Under the pieces are notes generated by a model. The model was not told where the DNA came from, ran no database searches, and saw nothing but the letters and a program-made list of their open reading frames with translations. From NCBI GenBank assembly GCA_045545455.1, contig JAZQAY010000124.1, forward strand, positions 1-12,596: a stretch of DNA of 12,596 bases. The letters are read 5' to 3'. The position numbers and the translations under genes are program-made. The DNA is from RUG754 sp045545455 (lineage in GTDB: Bacteria > Bacillota > Clostridia > Peptostreptococcales > Anaerovoracaceae). Positions 6,737 through 11,718 of the stretch are shown in pieces (the first letter of the stretch is position 1; each line of letters opens with the position of its first letter).

Positions 6737-8051
6737 TCAGGCTTTCCTGCTTGAGATCATGCCCTTTAATACGGTTCCGATGAAGCCACCTGACTGAGGC
6801 TTGTAGTCCTCGCCTCCCAGGATCAGTTTCTCCACCTTGAGATCCATCAGGTTCTCCTTAGGCATCTCATAGGGATTATCAGAAAGGATGACCATGTCGG
6901 CGATCTTTCCGACTTCAAGCGAACCTCTCTCCTTCTCGTCGAAGGTGGTGTAGTATCCGTATACGTGCACATCCTGAGCGCCTGCTGTATGCTTACGGAT
7001 TCCGCAGGATTGCTGTGGTTAACCGCCTTGTAGAGCCATACAATTGGATCGGGGTCCGTGCAGGGTGCGTCTGAACCGAAGGACACGATGCAGCCCGCTT
7101 CCATGAAGGATCTCACGGGATTCAGCCTTGCGTTCCTCTCGGGACCGAGGATGCTCTCGGTGTACTCAGGCGGTTCCTGCTTCCAGTTGTCGAAAGCGAT
7201 CTGCATTGGAAGCTGGATGTGGTAATCCTTACAGATCTTCATGCCCTCAACAGTCGGCAGGCAATCGTGGATGGTACCGTGCCTGTGGTCCTCTCTCGGA
7301 AAATCATCCAGGGCAGCCTTAAGTGCTCTTGTGGCCTGATCGAAGGCCTTGTCGCCGATGGCGTGCATCTCGATCTGAAGGCCGGCACGGTTCGCTTCCT
7401 TACAGAAGTTGATTACCTTTTCATCTGAATAGTAGAGTACGCCGTTTCCGCCTTCTTCGTCTGCATAAGGCTCGATCATCGCAGCGTCATGAGAACCGAA
7501 GCAGCCGTCCAGCGCGCACTCGAAGCAGCCGCCGATACGAGGAAGCTTCCTGCTGGTTGCAACCTTCACCGTAAGTGACTGAGGGAACACTCTGATCTGG
7601 AAACCGTTCTGTACGCTCTTCGCAAACCATTTCTCGAGGCTGATGTCCATGTCACCGGGGAAGCCCACGCCGCTTACGGTGTGGATCATGCCGATGCCGT
7701 GGGACGCCTGATGGTCAACGGATTTCTGCATGTTCCTTATGAGCGAGGGGATCTGGATGGAACCCGTGATATAGTCGGATACCGCAAAAAACGCCTCCTG
7801 GTTCATCTCACCGGTGTCGGGATGATAGCCTCTCAAGCCCTTCACCTTGTCGTCCACCAGCTTAAGAAGCGCGGTGTTAACTACGCAGGCGTGGCCGTCG
7901 TATTTTACCATGAACACTGGCTTCTCAGCGCATACTGAGTCTATCTCCTCGCGGCTCACCAGCCTGCGGTCTTTCCCTTGTCCTCCACGAGGTATTTTGC
8001 GGCGTCGTCAGACGCGTTAACTGTAAGTATATTTCCTTTGTAAACTTTCAT
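6737..8051 (-). pseudogene. YtcJ-like amidohydrolase, disrupted by an internal deletion and a frameshift
   Basis: Three pieces of one amidohydrolase (predicted metal-dependent hydrolase) are visible. The start, MKVYKGNILTVNASDD..., begins at 8051 behind GAGGTG, 6 nt upstream, and runs 31 codons to a TGA at 7956. The main body continues in another frame from about 7970 (DRRLVSREEIDSVC...) and keeps the MHAIGDKA, HGTIHD and SFGSDAPCTDPDP motifs. Near 6957-6963 one base seems lost, and the C-terminus (GYYTTFDEKERGSLEVGKIADMVIL...) carries on in a third frame to 6737. Intact YtcJ-like enzymes carry roughly a hundred further residues between the first two pieces, including the HxH metal ligands; that stretch is missing. 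The product cannot be an active enzyme as written. The promoter and ribosome binding site remain intact, suggesting recent decay. A sequencing slip could explain the single base but not the missing block. Confidence 0.88.
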
Positions 8052-8083
8052 TTTGATCACCTCACTGATGTAATCTCTATTAA

Positions 8084-8112
8084 ATGGTAGCACAAAGATT
8101 TTCCAATATCAA
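8084..8112 (-). promoter_or_regulatory. Candidate promoter of the amidohydrolase pseudogene
   Basis: Minus strand -35 TTGATA (8107-8112), 17-nt spacer, weak -10 TACCAT (8084-8089), 33 nt before the start at 8051. It still looks functional although the gene is broken. Confidence 0.45.
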
Positions 8113-8150
8113 GTTTGTGACATATCGATCTTTTTACTCATATACAGTCT

Positions 8151-9074
8151 CTACAGCCATTTCTTCTTTTTGAAAAAGACGAGGCAGAATATCACGATCG
8201 CAACGCTCACGGCTATTACAACGGGATACCCCCACTTCCATGCAAGTTCCGGCATATGTACGAAATTCATTCCATACCAGCCCGCTATCAAAGTAAGCGG
8301 CATGAATATGGTGGTTATCACCGTGAGCAGCGTCATCGTTCGGTTCTGGCGCACGTCAAGCTGAGAGTTGTAGAGGTCTCTCACCTGCATGGTGTGATCG
8401 CGGAGGGAAACTGCTGAATCGTGTCTTCTTGCCATCAGATTCATGAAAAGATGAATGTATCTCAGATTCTCCTCACTGAAGAAGCCGTTTTCGTTCTCCT
8501 CCAATTCCTGGGTCATGTCGATGATCTGCTCGTAATGCACCAGAAGTTCACGGATGTCGCTTCTGATCTCATTCACTCTAACCAGATTACCCTGCCCCTG
8601 AGATGTCAGGATCTCGTCTTCTATACGGTCAAGTTCCGTCTCATAGCGCTCCATGAGGGCCAGGTCGTTATCCACGATCAGTTCAAGGAAATCGTAAAGA
8701 AAACGTTCCAGGCTGGGCTGTCTCCATCGCTTGGTACGCCTGATGGTATCTATCATCTGCTCGGCCTTGCCGCTGTCATCTATGAAAACTATTCCCTTCT
8801 CATCGAGCGCAAAGGCAAATCTGTAATCTTTCTCCTTCAGATCATCCCGGTCGGGGATCTGAAAAGTCCCCGTCAGCGAGTCGTAGTTTACCTCCGCCTT
8901 TGTATTGTGGATGTTTCCTGCATCGGGCTCAAGTTCTATACCCATGTCAAAGCTGTCACGCGCCTCATTCCATTCGGGCGTTGTAAGGACCGCAACGTAT
9001 TGTCTGTCCATACCGTCACGCAGATCTTCTCTGCCGCATGGGCGTATTCTTTCTTCAAGAAGATAATAACTCAT
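8151..9074 (-). CDS. corA: CorA-family divalent cation (Mg2+/Co2+) transport protein
   Basis: A 307-residue member of the CorA/2-TM-GxN family, forming a pentameric channel for Mg2+ or a related metal in the cytoplasmic membrane. The N-terminal two thirds are the cytoplasmic alpha/beta domain and long stalk helices (ERFLYDFLELIVDNDLALMERYETELDRIEDEI and following). Two helices end the protein: TMTLLTVITTIFMPLTLIAG and PVVIAVSVAIVIFCLVFF. Between them is the signature YGMNF with acidic MPEL in the loop, and the tail is basic (KKKKW). The frame opens at 9110, but GGAG lies 8 nt before the ATG at 9074, so MSYYLLEERIRP is taken as the N-terminus. It stands alone between a pseudogene and the dehydratase. 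Whether it carries Mg2+, Co2+, Ni2+ or Zn2+, in or out, cannot be told. Confidence 0.9.
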   Translation of the reverse strand: MSYYLLEERIRPCGREDLRDGMDRQYVAVLTTPEWNEARDSFDMGIELEPDAGNIHNTKAEVNYDSLTGTFQIPDRDDLKEKDYRFAFALDEKGIVFIDDSGKAEQMIDTIRRTKRWRQPSLERFLYDFLELIVDNDLALMERYETELDRIEDEILTSQGQGNLVRVNEIRSDIRELLVHYEQIIDMTQELEENENGFFSEENLRYIHLFMNLMARRHDSAVSLRDHTMQVRDLYNSQLDVRQNRTMTLLTVITTIFMPLTLIAGWYGMNFVHMPELAWKWGYPVVIAVSVAIVIFCLVFFKKKKWL

Positions 9075-9117
9075 TTGTTTGTCTCCGTTTTTCTCAGGCT
9101 GTTTAAACATGCACCAC

Positions 9118-9141
9118 TGTATATCAATATTTTAATATACA
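9118..9141. repeat. AT-rich inverted repeat upstream of corA
   Basis: Perfect 7-bp arms TGTATAT / ATATACA separated by 10 nt lie 44 nt before the corA start, where the promoter should be. It may be an operator or simply AT-rich promoter DNA; no convincing -35/-10 pair was found there. Confidence 0.4.
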
Positions 9142-9146
9142 AAAGC

Positions 9147-9173
9147 AAAAAAAGGAAGTGCATAAGCACTTCC
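9147..9173 (-). terminator. Rho-independent terminator of the IlvD-like gene
   Basis: Minus strand GGAAGTGC-TTAT-GCACTTCC followed by seven Ts, 18 nt past the stop at 9192. The stem is perfect. An almost identical copy lies at 11578-11603. Confidence 0.92.
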
Positions 9174-9191
9174 CTGATCGGCATATGTGCA

Positions 9192-10850
9192 TCATATCTC
9201 CCAGGGCTGCATGGCTCCGCCTTCATCGCCGGGTCTGCAGTTTTTGGAATATACGTAGATGAAACCGTTCTTTTCCTTAGGTTCAGGACGTACCCATCTC
9301 TTACGCCTCTCTTCAAGTTCTTCATCTGAGACGTGGAGCTTTACCGTGCCCTTTCTGATGTCGAAGCTGATCTCGTCGCCTTCTTCGACCAAGGCGATCG
9401 GTCCTCCGTCATAGGCTTCAGGCGTCAGGTGACCGATGATCGCACCGTAATTGAAACCCGAGAATCGTGCGTCTGTCACAAGTCCCACAGATTTATGCAG
9501 GCCGTAACCCAAAAGCGCGTCGGACGTCTGCATCAGCTCTTTCATGCCCGGGGCTCCGCGGCTTCCTTCATAACGGACCACTACCATATCCCCCGGCTTG
9601 ATCTTGCCGTCGCATATCGCCGCATAGGACTCCATGTCATTGGTGAAGATCTTGGCTTTACCGCGGAAGCTCATCATCTCCTCAGGCACTCCTGTCGGCC
9701 GCACTATGGCGCCGTTGGGCGCAAGGTTTCCTCTGAGGACCTTGAGTCCCGGTCTGTCTGTCACGGGGTCGTCCAGAGTGTGGATCACTTCATTCTTCGT
9801 CAAAGGAATGTCTTTGATGAGATCGGCCCATGTGCCGCCCAGCATAGTTGGCACTCTTGTATCTATCTCGCTTTCGATGTTTTTCATTATGGCCAGCGGA
9901 CCTCCCGCATAATGGAAGTCCACTACTGTATACGGACCGCTCGGTATTACAGCCAGAATGCAGTGGATGCGCTCAGCATAGTGCGCAAAATCATCCAGCG
10001 TGATCTTTATACCAAGTTCTCTTGCTATGGTCATGATGTGCAGGACAAGATTGGTAGACCCTGCTACAGCCATGCCGAAAGCACAGGCGTTGAGGAAAGT
10101 TTCTTTTGTGCAAAGATCCGAGGGCTTTCTTCCTGCCAGCGTCATTTCCACAATCTTTCTTCCGGCCATCCTGGCATTGCGGAGTTTCTCCGACTCGGTT
10201 GCCGGTACAGTGCTGGTGCCGGGAAGAACCATATTCAGGATCTCGCCCGTCATCTGCATGGTATTGGCGGTTCCCATGGAAGGACACGCTCCGAACGAAG
10301 GGCAGGCGCATTCTTCCATTTCCAGTACATCTTCGTCCGCCGCCGATCCCATGACCGCTACGTCGAGTTCCGCCTCCACGAATTTCTTTCCGCGGTAGCG
10401 GCCTGCCTGCATGCATCCGGCCGTAACGCACATGGATGGTATGTTCACCCTGGCCATGCCCTGATACAGGCCGGCCAGCACGTTGTCGCATGCTCCGATG
10501 GTCACCAGCCCGTCGAAGTGATGGACGCGGCAAACAAATTCAATGGATGCTGCTGATATGTCTCTTCCAACCTGATCATATTTCAGATACTCGTCGCCGT
10601 CCGCTATGGTACCACAGGTTGAAGGTACGCCGAACTCAAAGGGCACGCCTCCTGCTTCCCAAATACCCTGCTTGACGTATTCCGCCACCTGGCGGAGATG
10701 TGCGGTGCCGGGCGACCCCTCCATAAAAGTATTAGCCACTCCGATATGAGGTTTGTTCCTCAGATCTTCATCTTCATAGCCGGCTGCCTTAAGAAGCGCT
10801 CTTCTGTGGACAGCCTTCCTGCCTTGCCAGTAGTCTCCTCTCTTCTCCAT
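9192..10850 (-). CDS. IlvD/Edd-family dehydratase, divergent
   Basis: A 552-residue cytoplasmic Fe-S dehydratase of the family containing dihydroxy-acid dehydratase (IlvD), 6-phosphogluconate dehydratase (Edd) and sugar-acid dehydratases. Recognisable blocks: SPGTAHLRQ at 46-54, GACDN at 119-123, CACPSFGACPSMGTANTM at 181-198 with cluster cysteine C189, AVAGSTN at 261-267, RGNLAPNGAIV at 373-383, RYEGSRGAPGMKEL at 426-439, and TDARFSG at 459-465 with the family's catalytic serine. Compared with E. coli IlvD as I recall it, the CDK motif reads CDN (N123) and the GHGG metal-binding block reads ADGDEYL (83-89). The usual carbamylated-lysine Mg2+ ligand is therefore absent. The gene stands alone, away from other branched-chain genes, so the substrate is open: dihydroxy-acid, sugar acid or something else. 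Start supported by AAGGAG 6 nt upstream. Confidence 0.85.
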   Translation of the reverse strand: MEKRGDYWQGRKAVHRRALLKAAGYEDEDLRNKPHIGVANTFMEGSPGTAHLRQVAEYVKQGIWEAGGVPFEFGVPSTCGTIADGDEYLKYDQVGRDISAASIEFVCRVHHFDGLVTIGACDNVLAGLYQGMARVNIPSMCVTAGCMQAGRYRGKKFVEAELDVAVMGSAADEDVLEMEECACPSFGACPSMGTANTMQMTGEILNMVLPGTSTVPATESEKLRNARMAGRKIVEMTLAGRKPSDLCTKETFLNACAFGMAVAGSTNLVLHIMTIARELGIKITLDDFAHYAERIHCILAVIPSGPYTVVDFHYAGGPLAIMKNIESEIDTRVPTMLGGTWADLIKDIPLTKNEVIHTLDDPVTDRPGLKVLRGNLAPNGAIVRPTGVPEEMMSFRGKAKIFTNDMESYAAICDGKIKPGDMVVVRYEGSRGAPGMKELMQTSDALLGYGLHKSVGLVTDARFSGFNYGAIIGHLTPEAYDGGPIALVEEGDEISFDIRKGTVKLHVSDEELEERRKRWVRPEPKEKNGFIYVYSKNCRPGDEGGAMQPWEI

Positions 10851-10988
10851 ATAGTTCTCCTTTGTTGCATAATAGAAAGCTCTTTCAAGCCATTGCAGGT
10901 ACCGCCCAGCGGCGCCGATATTTTGCTTTTAACCCTGAAACAGTTGTACTGTCCGGTAATTCCGACGGTTGGATAACAGTCGATTCAG
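10851..10988 (-). other. Leader of about 138 nt of the IlvD-like gene
   Basis: The transcript predicted from the promoter at 10996-11024 has a long untranslated leader. It can form at least two weak hairpins: ACTGT...ACAGT (about 10950-10982) and CCGC-TGG-GCGG (about 10905-10915). No T-box bulge sequence, leucine-rich leader peptide or named riboswitch was recognised. Regulation by leader structure is possible but unproven. Confidence 0.35.
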
Positions 10989-10995
10989 CTCTTTA

Positions 10996-11024
10996 ATTAT
11001 ATCATTTACAGCAACCGTGAGCAA
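10996..11024 (-). promoter_or_regulatory. Sigma-A-type promoter of the IlvD-like gene
   Basis: Minus strand -35 TTGCTC (11019-11024), 17-nt spacer, consensus -10 TATAAT (10996-11001). It is the last clear chromosomal signal before the repeat-rich stretch. Confidence 0.7.
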
Positions 11025-11032
11025 CGATAATA

Positions 11033-11078
11033 GACGTGCATGTTTAGGGGGGATCGACGTGCATATCTATGGGGGATC
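11033..11078. repeat. Tandem direct repeat, two 23-bp units
   Basis: Units at 11033-11055 and 11056-11078 both begin GACGTGCAT and end GGGGGATC, with 20 of 23 positions identical and no gap. They lie just upstream of the -35 of the IlvD-like gene, on the side where an activator might bind, but could equally be debris of a mobile element. Confidence 0.75.
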
Positions 11079-11103
11079 TATCAGCTTCCCCTTCCCCTGA
11101 TCT

Positions 11104-11144
11104 GTGTCAATTCTTCATAATATTCCGATCCATATCTATGACGC
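11104..11144. repeat. Probable decayed copy of the GGTGTCA inverted-repeat family
   Basis: GTGTCAATTCTTCATAAT at 11104 resembles the left arm of the intact copies. TGACGC at 11139-11144 can still pair with GTGTCA through one G-T wobble. The span is 41 bp, not 37. Confidence 0.4.
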
Positions 11145-11184
11145 TGCAAACTGGTGGTTGCGTGGAGACGTGGCCTATGTATGA

Positions 11185-11221
11185 GGTGTCAATTTTTTGC
11201 AAATTACGTGGATCTGACACC
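11185..11221. repeat. 37-bp inverted-repeat element, copy 1
   Basis: GGTGTCA (11185-11191) and TGACACC (11215-11221) are perfect 7-bp inverted arms; the interior starts ATTTTTTGCAAATT. It matches the next copy over the first 18 positions with two differences and lies 13 bp from it. Confidence 0.75.
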
Positions 11222-11234
11222 TTTATCCTGAATG

Positions 11235-11271
11235 GGTGTCAATTTCTTACAATTCATTAATAATTGACACC
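11235..11271. repeat. 37-bp inverted-repeat element, copy 2
   Basis: GGTGTCAATT (11235-11244) pairs perfectly with AATTGACACC (11262-11271), the longest arms of the set. There is no T-tract after it, so it is not a standard terminator. Confidence 0.8.
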
Positions 11272-11424
11272 ACTTGTATATAGATGTATATTATTTTGCT
11301 CATATCGTACTTGTCTGTGGATGAGCTGAGCCCTCCTGTATCCCATGATCCGACAAATACTGACATTTATCGGCATAACATAGTAGTGATGCCTCGGGAT
11401 CAGCAATTAAAAAAATATGAATGC

Positions 11425-11461
11425 GGTGTCAATAAGGAACAAAATTTCCAAAATTGACACC
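11425..11461. repeat. 37-bp inverted-repeat element, copy 3
   Basis: GGTGTCAAT (11425-11433) pairs with ATTGACACC (11453-11461). An inner GGAA/TTCC stem adds to the hairpin. Its reverse complement starts GGTGTCAATTTT like copies 1 and 2. The length is again exactly 37 bp. Confidence 0.78.
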
Positions 11462-11553
11462 CTACAAGAGGCTTAACAAATAATATGCAGAATATACAAC
11501 GAATATGCGCATATTATACAAACAACACCGATATCTTATAGAGGCCTCCGAGT

Positions 11554-11568
11554 CCTTGAAAATCAAGG
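11554..11568. repeat. Palindromic repeat CCTTGAAAATCAAGG, left copy
   Basis: A 6-bp-arm palindrome around AAA. Thirteen of its bases, TTGAAAATCAAGG, recur at 11664-11676, so the pair brackets the terminator and tRNA fragment. Confidence 0.7.
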
Positions 11569-11577
11569 CTTACAACG

Positions 11578-11603
11578 AAAAAAGGAAGTGCATATGCACT
11601 TCC
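11578..11603 (-). terminator. Terminator behind the tRNA 3' fragment
   Basis: Minus strand GGAAGTGC-ATAT-GCACTTCC then six Ts, starting 5 nt after the CCA end at 11609. The stem and flanks match the terminator at 9147-9173; only the loop differs. It probably ended the original tRNA transcript. Confidence 0.85.
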
Positions 11604-11608
11604 CAAAC

Positions 11609-11631
11609 TGGTGGAGCGTAGGGGATTCGAA
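11609..11631 (-). pseudogene. tRNA 3'-end fragment (T-loop to CCA), body missing
   Basis: On the minus strand the 23 nt begin TTCGAAT (T-loop) and continue CCCCT (3' half of the T-stem), ACGCTCC (3' half of the acceptor stem), discriminator A and CCA. The 5' half of the T-stem should be AGGGG but reads CTCAG. No complementary GGAGCGT acceptor half or D/anticodon arms exist upstream within tRNA length. This is therefore not a tRNA gene but the 3' end left by site-specific recombination at a tRNA; the parent tRNA should start GGAGCGT. Isotype not determinable. Confidence 0.72.
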
Positions 11632-11663
11632 CTGAGCCGGCATTTTCAAGAGTCTGAAAACCG

Positions 11664-11676
11664 TTGAAAATCAAGG
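11664..11676. repeat. Repeat TTGAAAATCAAGG, right copy
   Basis: Exact 13-bp direct copy of bases 11556-11568, 108 bp away, on the other side of the tRNA fragment. It may be part of a recombination core. Confidence 0.65.
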
Positions 11677-11694
11677 AGGTCAGACACGCTGCCC

Positions 11695-11718
11695 AAAAGT
11701 GTAATCAAAAGTGTAATC
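11695..11718. repeat. Tandem repeat of AAAAGTGTAATC, two units
   Basis: Two perfect 12-bp units directly adjoin each other between the tRNA fragment and the ATPase gene; the second overlaps the ATPase stop codon. Short direct repeats next to a tRNA-end core are what integrase arm-type sites look like, but no integrase is in view. Confidence 0.65.

Larger units (their letters stand above)
11025..11716. other. Gene-poor, AT-rich boundary stretch with many repeats
   Basis: About 690 bp without a convincing gene on either strand. Short open frames exist (a 63-codon plus-strand frame at 11069-11260; a 57-codon frame at 11284-11457), but they lack ribosome binding sites and recognisable proteins. 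The stretch instead holds a tandem repeat, several inverted repeats, a terminator copy and a tRNA 3'-end fragment, entered separately. It separates the ordinary chromosomal genes from the ATPase gene on the right. Confidence 0.75.

Noticed and set aside
8421..9329. A 302-codon plus-strand open frame
   Set aside because: It covers the antisense of corA and crosses its promoter and the next terminator; no recognisable protein.
9333..10556. A 407-codon open frame on the plus strand
   Set aside because: It lies entirely inside the IlvD-like gene on the other strand, has no family resemblance or ribosome binding site, and is a by-product of codon bias.
10851..10995. T-box or other riboswitch in the IlvD-like leader
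   Set aside because: No T-box bulge sequence, no terminator/antiterminator pair and no known riboswitch motif could be found, only weak hairpins.
11069..11260. A 63-codon plus-strand frame in the repeat stretch
   Set aside because: It starts inside the 23-bp tandem repeat without a ribosome binding site and runs through two inverted repeats; most likely chance.
11284..11457. A 57-codon plus-strand frame (MYIILLISYLSVDELSPPV...)
   Set aside because: No ribosome binding site, no recognised family, and its stop lies inside a 37-bp inverted repeat. It may be a remnant but cannot be supported as a gene.
11185..11461. CRISPR array, because three elements are each 37 bp and palindromic at the ends
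   Set aside because: Interiors differ between copies, spacing is irregular (13 and 153 bp), and no cas gene is present.
11609..11690. A complete tRNA gene on the minus strand
   Set aside because: Only the T-loop to CCA part fits. The T-stem cannot pair, and no GGAGCGT acceptor half or D/anticodon arms are present.
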